The notes below the pieces were generated by a model. That model saw nothing but the letters and a program-made list of their open reading frames with translations. It was not told the DNA's origin and did no database searches. 64,000 nt of DNA, taken from NCBI GenBank assembly GCA_035610835.1, contig CM069452.1:29810143-29874142 (forward strand), read 5' to 3'. Made by a program: the position numbers and the translations under genes. The stretch comes from Ophiura sarsii. Lineage: Eukaryota > Echinodermata > Ophiuroidea > Amphilepidida > Ophiuridae. Positions 12,701 through 26,000 of the stretch are shown here, piece by piece; the first letter of the stretch is position 1, and every line of letters starts with the position of its first letter.

Positions 12701-15459
12701 CTTCTTCTGTCTCTAGCAGAGCCTTCTTCTCCTCCAGAGCTTTCATGTGTTTCTTTAGCTCTGCTCTTCTTGTATCCGCTCGGGTAGTTTCACCTACAGC
12801 CTATTGAGAATAATTTAAACAAAAAAACACAATTGAAATATAATAGTGCATACTGGTACTGCCCGGCCATCATTTGGCCAAACACTCTCTATCTATCTAT
12901 CTATCTATCTAGCCTATTTCACTCCACTGCAGAAGGAAGGCCTCTTCATCAATTTTCCATTTCACTCTGTCCTGAGCAGTCCTTTTCCAAGTAACGTTGT
13001 CACACTCTTTGATGTCGACTATCACTGCAAACACAAATCGACCTCATAGAGCAAAAACGACCAGCTTAAATAAGCCTACAACAATGAGTAGAGGCTTTGT
13101 GTTTCTAAACATAACAAGGCACTATCAGGACGATCCAATCCCAATGAGGACGGTGAGAGATTTATGTGGCTCTAAGAATACCTACATTGTCCTAAGGAGG
13201 TCGCCAATAAGGACAGGCGCCCAATTTTTGTTTGGGTGATTTGCAGATTTCCCAGCCCATGAACATAATGTACGGGTGAAGCGACGGGTATCACCCAAAA
13301 CTTATCACACAGACCAGTTGATCCATCAATCAATAATTTATGGCTCAGAGGTCTAGACATTGTATTGTACCCAGAGAAAATCCATTTCTTGGTCAAGTAC
13401 ACCACTTGAGTGACTATTGATTTACACGCACCTTTTAACTTTTGTCGAGTGTGTAGCGGCAGGTTTGTTAATTACAAGTAGGCCTATTAGCGCAAATTAT
13501 TATATTATTATAATCACTCGGTCGCATGTATTACTATTAATGAGAATGAGCCTAAATCATTGTTATTTTTCTTACATTGACTGAGGTACTAAAGCAGGGC
13601 ATTTTTGGCCTACAGAAAAACATATTTTTATTTTTAGTGTGACCTACCGACATGGTGTGATGATGCACACCGCGCCGAAAACAGCACAAGTGTGAAGCTA
13701 AATTGTGAAAATATATAATTTCAATAAAATAAAAAAAACCGAACACATTTTCAGGTAAAGAAAGGTTATACCAAGAGTTATAATAACTCCTTGGTTATAA
13801 GTGTTCCGCGATTAAATGACGATTAATCTATTTTATTTTGAAAATCGATTCGTCAATAATTTGTTTTAATAAAAAATAAAAAAATCGAAAGAAAGAAAAA
13901 AATCATGTTCATTTTTTTTTAATGCCGAATTTACGATATTTGCACAATTACCAATGTTGTTTACAACGTCAAGAATAATTAAAACATGGTTGAATATACT
14001 GTGATGCTTCCCTAAGGTATTTCTTGACTGTACAGCAGGCCCGGACAGCGGGTAAAACTCTTATTTCTGCTTCCCTGAGCCGCCCAGTTCAACGACAATA
14101 GTAGGCCTATGTTGTCGCCAGAAATAAAATGCTGACAAGCTTTTGTAAAAGAGGCAACAAATCAACATAATCCTGTTGTTACCTACCTGATACTATGATA
14201 GAACTAACATATTCGAGTGATTTATTTTCTTCAGTTTCTTGTCATAAAATATTAAATCCATTTAAGTAGCGGATAAATCCATCATTTATATTCACAGGTT
14301 TATTATATTAATTGCAAAAAACACCAGGAATTCCATGCGATAATTATTCACCCTCGTCTTTGATTTATTAATCATCGATCGATCCTCCCATCAAGCAGCT
14401 ACATAGCCTACATTACATTGCAAAGGCCTGGGATTTCCCCAGCCCACGTGCGTATTAATTGGGCTTGGCTAATGTTGGGATTTTCCAAGTCTGAACTGGG
14501 CATGAGCAAGCAATACAATTAAGTCACTGTCAAACACCACTTGGGATATCCACGATCTATTTTGGGGACCCATTTATTTGTGATCCCTCCCAGGCACTTA
14601 ACCTAGTTCCCAGATAATTTCCCCTCCCCTCAAAACCACAACCAGACAGGCCGGCACCCACCTACATTTAAATCTTTTATGTTTTGATAGCAGCACCGCT
14701 AATTGATCACGTATCACTTGATTGACATAAAATGTGTAGGTGACAAATAAATATGCTCTTGATAATGTTAAAGAAGAGCCATTTCATGATTTTGGGTATA
14801 AAACCAGTGGCGCGGGCAATGGCGTAGCTAGATTTTTTCGGGGGGGGGGGGGGAGATTTCCAACATGTTTGTAAAATGTTGCCCCATTTGTTTTGCAGTC
14901 AGCTCAGAAAATTATAGAGGGGGTGTGGGGGTAGGGCATGCGCGAAATATTCAGTCCTTTTTTCTAAGGTATTTATTTTCACTTTTAAATAATTTCTGAG
15001 CAAGTTTCTAATTAAAATTTAAATCATAGAGGGGTGTGGGCATGCTCGAAATATTCAATCCTTTTTTCTAAGGTATTTATTTTCACTTTTCAATAATTTG
15101 TCATCCTTTGACATTTCTGAGCAAGTTTCTAATTAAATTTAAATCCACCATTTAATAATTCGTGGCATGAAATATTTGCCTCTTTTATTTTGCGTAATTG
15201 TTAGGATATAATATATGCAAAAATAATTTACCGCGAAAAAAGACTCTGGTACCGCGTGTATGTGCGTTTTGGGCCAAATAGTGGTTTTCTTCTGGGAAAC
15301 TGTCTGGTGGGAAGACACACTTACTGGGACCAAATATAGATATCTGGCCTTTTGCATTCAATAACAACATTCTTGTGGTCAGATAAGGGCCCAAATAAAA
15401 TACAATTGTGTTTAGAGATTTAAAGAGATTTGGGAGGGAGCGTTCATAAATACTTTGGT

Positions 15460-15511
<52 letters not shown>

Positions 15512-16980
15512 CTGGATAATTACAGGGGGGGGGGCCCAAAAACTGTTTGATACCCTTCAAAAAAGTTTATGAGAACCCCCGACAGAGGGGGGGGGGGGTC
15601 AAAAAGTTTAAACACTTAATATTAGTTTCCAAAAATTGTCTGGGGGAAGCTTGGGGTGGGGGACAAGAAAGTTTCAGGTGCAGGCAGTTATACAGGGGGC
15701 GTCAAAAAATGTTGTGGCATGGCGAGCGGGGGTGGGGGGTCAACAAAGTTTTGATATACCAAAAATGAAATTATCCAGCCCCCCCCCCCACCAAAGTATT
15801 TATGGACGGTCCCTAAGTCAACAAAATATTGAATGGGCTTAGTTTGGGGAGATTGATGATGTGAGATGGAAAGTGTAATGATTGACGTGCAATTAGCAGG
15901 GCTTTTCTCTTTCTTTGATGTGTAGAAAGTGACAGCTTGTCACCAGTCAATAACAGATTTATTTTACGATGTTTTACAATTATAATATAGGCCTAGCCTT
16001 TTGTTTGCTTAACCCCTATAATTTGAATTGTCTGTGTCAGGTCTTAATAAAATCAGCGACCCGACACGGGGCATGCGTAGTTTCATATATCCATGACAAC
16101 GTGGCTGACCACGCTGTACCAGGGACGCACTAATTGATACTGTCTTGGCTTTCATTCATAAAGTAGGGGTTTTCCCACGAGTCCTTCCGTCTACACACGA
16201 GGGCTATGTTTTGACTACCTGCTCTGATGAACTCATTTAATAGGATATCATTATGGAATATAATTTATGGAATTATAATCAACGATGGCATGTACAAAAT
16301 GCAAAATACTTAGCATGTTTGATTTGTGTAAAATACATCGGATCGGTAGTGGGATTGGAATAATCGGAATATTGTAGCCTACATGTAGGCCTACAATTTG
16401 CAACGTACCTACAACAACGCGAACGCGCGTTGTGAACTTGTGAAAACTTAAAAAAGGTAGGTCGGTCCAATAAAACACGTCCTGTATCGACCATGGACTT
16501 ATCAATCGGACAAGTCCATGTTCCGACAGTCTAAAGAACCCCCTTGTTATAGCGAACAATTGTTATAAATCCAAACCGATTTTTAAAACTCTTGATATTT
16601 TTTGGCCCGGCCACTAAAATATTGTACTTGTAGTTTTTTAAACAAAATTAATATTTGCAACTATTAAATGTCAATAGCACCTTATCGCCTGGTTATCTTC
16701 TTGATCAATCGGACAAGTCCATGTTCCGCCGACAGTCTAAAGAACCCCCTTGTTTAGCGCAGTAGCGTAGCCAGCGGGGGTCGGGGGGGGGGGGGGGGGG
16801 GGGCAGACTGCCGCCCGCCCCCCCCCCCCCAACCCCCGTCTGCCCTCCCCCCCCCCCTGACACCTAAAATGGGGACGGAGAAGCGGAAAAATGGGGACGA
16901 GAATGCTTTTTAACCATTTATAAATGATCATTTTCGCTTGTTTTTTAAACATTTGTGACCGTGCAATTTTTGTTGACCTC

Positions 16981-17032
<52 letters not shown>

Positions 17033-20000
17033 TACGTGAAATTCAGGAGGTGACTGACTGGGGGAAAAATTGGGGCAACTTTTTACGAAAATTTTAGAAA
17101 TCTTGATTGGATTCCCGGGCTTTCCCCATACGTCATGTGCATAAATTATTCTAATTAAATAAATGTTTACCTGTTTTGTATTAAATGGCCGCCGCGTGGC
17201 CAACTTTATTTTAATAGTTTTATTGTATACACAATCTTCAGGTTTTAATAGCGGGAAAGGTTGACATTGTCATATATTTATATGGGCTTTAGAAGTTCAT
17301 TTCAAGCTTGCGTTTTACCCTGAGACTAGTCAAAAATTCGTGACTAGTTTTAGATCTGATCTGGAAAGTCGTAGCGAAAAACGAGAAACATAGTCGGATA
17401 TTTAGATTTTTTATTTATAGAATAAAATAATAAAATTAATGTGCATTCATGAACTTGCTGAGCAAACTCATTCTTCAAATTAATTTAATATCATGATTGC
17501 TCAGCAAGATTGATAATGAATTGCTGACTACAACTAAGAATGAACTCAACAAACAGTGACAAACAACTTATACGGCCGTTATGCCCTTCAGACAGTCTGA
17601 GTCTGTACTTCAATGGTGCAATTGCAACAAAGCAAGCAATTAACACGTCGGCGGTGTCAGTACATGGATCGCTGTATTGTCACGCTATCGATTTTGTTTT
17701 ACTCTGATAAAAGCAGTGTTATCTGGGAGTGTTTAATGAGGTGAAGTGGTTCTCCTTTCCACATTGACTTTAGCTCCAATAGTTTACTGGACTTGTAAAC
17801 GATGTATTGATTTTGTTTGGGCTGCAAACTGTGGGTGCTTTATCGTCCTGATTATGACAAACACCGTCCTAATTAGAACTAAATCCTTTGTCAAATTTAG
17901 CTAATCCTCCATTGAATGAGAGTTGTGTTATGAGGTCGTTTTTGTCTAATCAGGACGATATGGTTTGCAGTGTATCCACCGTCTGTTTAGCCTGTCTCTT
18001 CCTCTGGTGAATGCTCTGGGGATCCAGTCTGTTAATTTATGAGTCCATCTGTTGTCTTCCCTCCTGGCTAGATGGCCAGCTTTTCTCTCATTTTAAAAAA
18101 AATTATTTCCAGTATGTTGTCCCTTACTTCTGTTTTCTTCCTTAAATCTATGTTGGTCATCCTGTCCCTTCTTGTAACGCCAATCAATATCCTTTCCATT
18201 GCCCTCTCAGTGACTTTTAGCTTCTTCTTCAATCTCTTAGTTGTTGTCCATGTTTCTGAGCCAAACGATAGCACTATGATGATGCACTGGTTGAAAATTG
18301 GTCACATTTAGTGCCAATGGTAGCTATTCATCATGAAAGATAAAGCTGAGCTTACCAAACTTCACCCATGCTAGCTGTATCCTTCTGTTCACTTCCCTGC
18401 TGTTTCATTTTCCAGAGAAATCTTCTTGCCCCAGGTATATATAACTGTCCACTTTTTCTATGGTTTTTCCTTGAACTGTTATTGCATTAAATCTTTCAGC
18501 TTGTTGCACATCATCACTTTTGTCTTCTTGATGTTCATGTTCAGTCCAGCCTTGTTGCTCTCTTCACTCAGTTCTCGGATCATCTTCTGCAATTTCTGGG
18601 GCTCATGGCTGAGAAGTAGGATGTCATCTGCAAATCTGATATGGGTAAGGTGTTCACCATCGACTACAACTCCCATAACTTGCCAATCCAGGTTTCTGAA
18701 AACATCCTCCATAGCTGCAGTGAATAGCTTTGGGGAGATTGGATCAGCTTTGGGGAGATTGGATCACCTTGTCTCACACCTTTCAGAATTTTGAAGGCTT
18801 TAGTTGTGGTGCTCTCTAGGTGGATTCTAGCACCTCTGGCCAAACACTGTAACTTGAAAATTTGACTTTTTGAGATAATATAATTTGTAAGCAATTTGGG
18901 GACGCTGTTTCTATTTCTGAAAATCTGAAATTCCTCAAGTGCTTCCTTTTAAAGATAGTACTCACCTTTACAATGATTATTTTGGCAAAACACTGTACCT
19001 CAAGTTACTTGGTACATACATAAAGAATTGTTGGGTATTATTTTGGCAAAACACTGTATCTTGCAGTGTTTTGCCATAAAATGGTTACAGCGAAGAACAG
19101 CTTCGCCAATTTTGAGCTAATCAAACTATAGAACCAACACACATTCAATATTGTACTTTATACAGTACTGCCATTATACTCTTAGTCGTAGAATTTATCA
19201 AAATAATTGTAGAAGAACATTTAGATAGTCTCCCAAAATCCATAACCACCAAATTATAATGACATCAAAACAGATATTATAGATGGTAAACATAATTTAC
19301 AATCTAAACAAACAAATCTATAGATGAGGTGACCGTTGTTTACATCAGTAGTGTTTACAAATTGATAAGCGCCTGGTCTAAAGACATGCTAGAGGTACTA
19401 GTCCATGACTACTGCATACATTACTATATGAAAGCAAAACACACATCACTGAGCGCCAATTTTAAAAGCACATGCCCTTATGGTGCGCACGCAAACCGCC
19501 GGGCAACCAGATTTAGTACCTGGTCTCTCATTGTGCTTAGGGATGCATACCACTACTGCACTATTACACCGTAAGCATGGTAAGTAATGATCAATGAAGT
19601 GTGAATTAAAGCACCGTTCCCTGTAGGTGCGCACGCAAACCGCCGGGCACACCATCTATATCTAGATTTACCTGGAGCAGGGGCGGTAAGTCTTCTTCTT
19701 CAGCCAGAGGTTCTTCCATGTCATCCTTCCCAGAGCGAACACTTGACAACTTCTGCAGATCCTGCTTAAGAAACTCTCTGGTGTCTGGTATCTTGCCGAC
19801 CTCTTGTATCTGTACTCTCTTGGCAGCGGTCTGGGTAGCCTAAAATAGATGACATTATAAGTGGGGACACATGGTCAATATTATTATAGTGATGTTTATT
19901 TGTAATAACTATTGAATTAATAACACAATAATCAAAAGTGTCAGGAAAAAGGCAATGTATGTTGCACAAATATAGACAATGAACAGGGACTGAGTTTTAA

Positions 20001-23000
20001 AATTAGCAGGAGAGCAGTAAAGAACTCCCCTGGAGCCTTTAGGGCTGTGCACCTTCAGGTACAGCCTCCGTAAAACTGCCGAAACTTCTTTATTATTCAT
20101 TTAATCTATATAAAAGTATACATTTTATTGCAGAAAAGGGTTCAATGAATCCAACCATGATCATGAAATTGACAATTGACAAAACATCCACAGAAAAAGA
20201 AATGTGTTTACCATCGGGTGTCTGTAATAACTTGAGTGTAGAGTGCACTGGTGTTGGTGAAAGATTGTCTAGGTCACAAAGTTGTATCTGGTGGTGTTTC
20301 AGCAACAAAAACGGTGAGATTAAAGGAATTTGGGGTAATACTTTAACATTTACCGTCTGCTCGATACATTTTGAAGTTGCCGGTACCGACGCCATTGTTG
20401 ATAAAAACAAAATAGTCTGGGTGTACGCTTGTATGTAAACATAGTAAACCACTAAGCGGAACCAAATGGTACGAATGCGATCAAACGTTGCCAAGGACAC
20501 GCTACGCACCTAGTCCATGTGACCTGTTTTTTCCGAAGATTTCCAATCTCGATTTGAAATGGTCTATTGGTATGAACAATAAATAAAAAAAGTTGCGACT
20601 TACCGTTCTTGCAGATTGAACCTCTTGTGTTGGTTTGTCTTTCTTACTCCGCATTTGGTACGATGATTGTGCTCTTTCTGGTGCTTCCTCGATGCCCATT
20701 TCCTCCATGAGACTCTCAATGTGTAATTCTGGTAGGGAATCACATCGATTAGCTCTAAAGGTAGGTCGCTTCACTTCGGCTAGTTTTCTGGAAATTAATT
20801 ATTGAGAATGGAAGCATATTAAATTTAAAACTGATACACATGTCAGCGCACCCCTGCAACAATTAGCCACAATCTCTGAAAATTCCTCTGGAATCACAAT
20901 AAAGAAGAGGGCAGTTTGAGAATAGTATACCGGATTGTTGTACCAAATTTAAGAACAACACACACATGGTGTGAATAGTAATTTGAGAAATGTATACCCG
21001 ATTGTTGTACCAGACTTAAGAACAACACACACACGGTCTGAATATCATTTGGAGTAACACACAACCAATTACAAATTATATGGCAAATACCCCAGATTCT
21101 CTCCAGAGTTTAAAAAAAAAAGATGATGGTACTTTGTCAATGTTACAATGAGTCAGTATGCGATTGTTTTCCAATTATTGCAATGGATCTCCAAAAACAT
21201 GGAGGAAAAAGACTGCTGCACCCACTCTCAAATATTTCCGACACTAACACAAACATTATACAATATATTCTTCACAAATTTACATTCAACTTTTTAAACT
21301 TTTAATACCTGCTCTTTATATGGTGAAACAAATTCTCCATTCTGCTCAGCCTGAATTTTTTTTAAATGAAGCGCAACAGTTGCCCTATAAAGAATAAAGA
21401 ACCTGAGAAAATAGAAACGGTTTTCCTGTAAATTCTGAACCTATTTATGCTCACCTTGTAAGTCTGATGGTGTCTCGAGTTTCCCCTTTAGACTCGACAA
21501 TAGAGGGCGCCACCTCAGGTGGTTCATCGTCAAAAAATAAACCTCGCTGCATCACCTGGACATCTGGAAGAAGATCCAGAACCCTACTGGCTTGAATGGG
21601 CTGTGGCATCTGACGATTCATGTCACGCACCTCCAACTCCACATTTTGTCGGTAGCGTTTCTTTCTCTTTGGACGACTAGTTTCTATCTGTAATTTTAAA
21701 TTCATGTAACAATCGGTTATAAAATGTATTCCTCAGTTATAAAGTGATTTAATTATAGACTCACTCACAGTATGTATTCAAATACATTGCTACTTAACCT
21801 ATGATAAATAGAATTCAACCACCAAAAGGATCCTAATCAATCACATACAACAAATATTAGGAACTCAAACTAGCATTGACCAATATAAATTTAACCAAAA
21901 TAAATCTGTAAAAATGCCAAATATGACCATGTACCACAAATAAACATGGCCTATATCCAAATTTTTAAATATTGAACAGAACTCCCCTGAAAACCAGCTG
22001 ATATATTACATTTTCATATTACATTGACGTAATATATTCCCTTGCCTTGAAAATATGTTACCAAGCTGTTCCAACCAGCAGGCTACCCCACCATCTCTGA
22101 CTTAGACCCTTGCCCGGTTGTATTAGTATCAACCAAGCTGATCTAATAATAGGCCCCATCCAAGCTGATTTAATCAGCAGCCCATAATCCCGAAAATATG
22201 TTACCAAGCTGTTCCAACCAGCAGGCTACCCCACCATCTCTGACTTAGGCCCTTGCCCGGTTGTATTAGTATCAACCAAGCTGATCTAATAATAGGCCCC
22301 ATCCAAGCTGTTTTAATCAGCGGCCCATGATCCCCGAAATATGTTACCAAAGCTGTTCCAACCAGCAGGCTACCCCCACCATCTCCGACTCTGTCCACAA
22401 GAGAGTAAGGAACTCGCAAACAGTCCCCGCCGATTTGCATGGGATTCCATGTCTGTATGCACCAAGTCGGCTCTGTGGGTGGACAACTCTTTAAAATACT
22501 TACCAGTTTCCCAGAGCTCGCCGCTTCGCGACTGTAACCTCAGTGTTAGGGACAAGGTCGAAACTACATATGTAGGCCTAGCATGGGGGAAATTGTTGGG
22601 GGAAATTATCGCAAGCAAGTTCCATTTTTAACTGGAATATCAGTAAAATGAGAAAAATAGCGAGCCCCATACCAGTGCTACATAATACATTGTATTTGTT
22701 ACCAAAGTAAGGCAAAAATAAATTGTTGTGCTGCCCTCAAGTGCCAAAAATCTTGTTGAAGTCGGGTCGGTCAGTCGGTCGGTCGATTTTCCTCCCCTAT
22801 TTCTTTGCTGGCAAATATTACTGACAGGCCGTGGTACATGACAAGACAAAATTGATCAATGTCAATTTCACTAATAAATGTTTCTAGCGTGATAATAGTT
22901 ATAAAAGCAATCTATTGAAGCAAACTTATTCATATCGAGCAGAAAATAGTAATATTTTGACAAATTGGGTAACCTTTAAATCTTAAAAAAAAATGTGATT

Positions 23001-26000
23001 GTGAATTTTGAGATGTTAGGTTTCGGACGCGGAGGACAACACAACACAATTTTTATTTAGAGAACCTTTCCTATTGATTAATTAAAGGGTCAAGAAACTT
23101 GTTGGGAATATGTAAACCATCTCTCAGAATTCGTTCTGCCAACAAGACAATCTCCTTTGGTTGAATATGGTCACAGGCATAAACTTACTAGTTTTTGGTA
23201 AGACAGTGAAACACCTTTTTTTTACAGTGGTATCCAACATTGGAACTCCCTGCCTAATTCCATCAAGGAAATCAATAATTATTTCAGATTTAAAAAGGCC
23301 ATCAAAAAATACCTGGCTGACCAGGCCCTTGTGGCTGAGCAGGATCCATTTGTTGCTTCATAGCTTTGGTACTGGTTTTTTAGGGTTCGTTTGTGCAATA
23401 TTCTTTGGGTTTTTTATTTTTATATATATTTATTTATTTGTTTGTTTATACCATAGTCTCGTCACGTTCCTGTCTTTCGCCCTCATGTCTCTCTTTTCCT
23501 ATAAAAGGACCCCAATGGAAATAAGCTTCCTATATGGAGGCTTTTTGGGCTATCCTTGGTACTCTCCTGGTATTTTATACATTTTCCCAATCCTGCCGTA
23601 TTCTAGCAAGCATTTCGCTTTTTTATGTCTTTTATGTGTGCTTTTATACACATGTGGTTTTTGATATTGTGCAATTATGTAATCTGAGTACTGAATAAAT
23701 ATGAATGAATGATGATGAATGAATGAATGAATGAAGAAATCCTGATTGTTCAGTATCTGCATCATCAGAATTTGTTCCGCCAACAAGTCACTCTCTTTTG
23801 GTAGAATATGGTCACAGGCATAAACTTACTAGTTTTTGGTAAGACAGTGGAAGAAATCCTGTTTGCTCAGTGTCTGCATCATCCATTGGAAAATCCTCTT
23901 CTGATTCAGATTCACCACCTCGGATGTCTGCTACAATGTAACGACGTATGGCTAACACATTTAAACTACAGGTAAATAAGAAATAAGTGGCAGATAAATT
24001 TGTATTGATTGTACCATTAATAATATTGTTATCAAAGTACCACATAGTCTTTAATATAGTCTCTATATCCTCAATTGAGACATTGGCTATGACCTTCATA
24101 CCATCTACTACAGTCTGCTGTCACATGATTGCTTGAAATATTGTTATCAAAGTACCACATAGTCTTTAATATAGTCTCTATATCCTCAATTGAGACATTG
24201 GCTATGACCTTCATACCATCTACTACAGTCTGCTGTCACATGATTGCTTGAAATATTGTTATCAAAGTACCACATAGTCTTTAATATAGTCTCTATATCC
24301 TCAATTGAGACATTGGCTATGACCTTCATACCATCTACTACAGTCTGCTGTCACATGATTGCTTGAAATATTGTTATCAAAGTACCACATAGTCTTTAAT
24401 ATAGTCTCTATATCCTCAATTGAGACATTGGCTATGACCTTCATACCATCTACTACAGTCTGCTGTCACATGATTGCTTGAAATATTGTTATCAAAGTAC
24501 CACATAGTCTTTAATATAGTCTCTATATCCTCAATTGAGACATTGGCTATGACCTTCATACCATCTACAACAGTCTGCTGTCACATGATTGCTTGAAATA
24601 TTGTTATCAAAGTACCACATAGTCTTTAATATAGTCTCTATATCCTCAATTGAGACATTGGCTATGACCTTCATACCATCTACAACAGTCTGCTGTCACA
24701 TGATTGCTTGAAATATTGTTATCAAAGTACCACATAGTCTTTAATATAGTCTCTATCCTCAATTGAGACGTTGGCTATGACCTTCATACCATCTACTACA
24801 GTCTGCTGTCAAATGATTGCTTGAAATATTGTTATCAAAGTACCACATAGTCTTTAATATAGTCTCTATCCTCAATTGAGACATTGGCTATGACCTTCAT
24901 ACCATCTACGACAGTCTGCTGTCACATGATTGCTTGAAGTTGGTCATGTGACAAGAAGGAGTGCATCATTATTCTGACGAAGATATCTATGACAGTTTGC
25001 TGTCACATGATTGCTCCAAGTTGGTCATGTGACAGGAAGGAGCGCATCATTACGCTAACGAAGATATCTATGACAGTCTGCTGTCACATGATTACTCCAA
25101 GTTGGTCATGTGACAGGAAGGAGAGCATCATACGCTGACAAAGATAGCCGCAAAAGCTACATTTATGCTTCAACTCTAACTCTGAAAAGGCAGTTATTTT
25201 ATTTTACACAATTCTTTACTTTTTGAGAGTATAGTTACTTTAGAATTACCCTGTATTACAAACGAATTCAACTGAAGTACTTACAATTTATTTGCATCTA
25301 TAGAAAGTTGTGCTTTTAATCGACTCATATTTGCTGCTCCACTGAACACACCCCTTTGATTGAGTACTGAAAAAGAAAAAGAAAACAATTATAACTGAAC
25401 ACTTCCATGTATAAACAATTTATGCATCCCTCCAGATACCTTTTCAAACAGACATTTTAACAATAAACCTGAAATATGTTCCTCATAATGCTGATAACAT
25501 ACTAGTTCGCTTTGTGATCAGGATTGCTCCTGATTACGTAATTTACATCAATTGTTGTCTAATCGAATGCGATCAAGTCAGCGGCGACCTCACGCACCTT
25601 TCCAAAAGTTGGGACAGGTCGCACCAAGTCTTTAGGCCTGAATCACTGCAGTTGATTTCAATCCAACTCTTGCATGAATGGTTGCCTCGATCTGTCGAGT
25701 AGTTGTGAGCAATTTGCATTACATAGTCCACTCGAGCAACCTAAGGTCGCTAGACCTGCGACTGGCTAGTATATAATGAGTATTAATGTTTGCAAATGAT
25801 TGGGTACCGCTTCAGCTAGTCTTCGTTGCAGGGCAGAGTTCTAGAGTGTTACAATGATCGTTTTTAATATAATAATCATACATCAAGACAATTGCCTTTT
25901 TCCCAAATGAGCTAAGTACCTCTGTGATTAAGCGTCAGTTACCCTTATCACTGCATGCCCTCAATGCAATTTACATTGCTTTCCACAAAACAATAGAGGG

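Noticed and set aside
16737..17203. Glycine-rich open frames
   Set aside because: Translations of G/C homopolymer tracts.
23161..23664. 167-codon plus-strand open frame
   Set aside because: It is out of frame with the LINE C-terminus it overlaps and arises from 3' UTR sequence.
24024..25145. CRISPR-like array
   Set aside because: Units are contiguous tandem copies with no unique spacers, in an animal intron.
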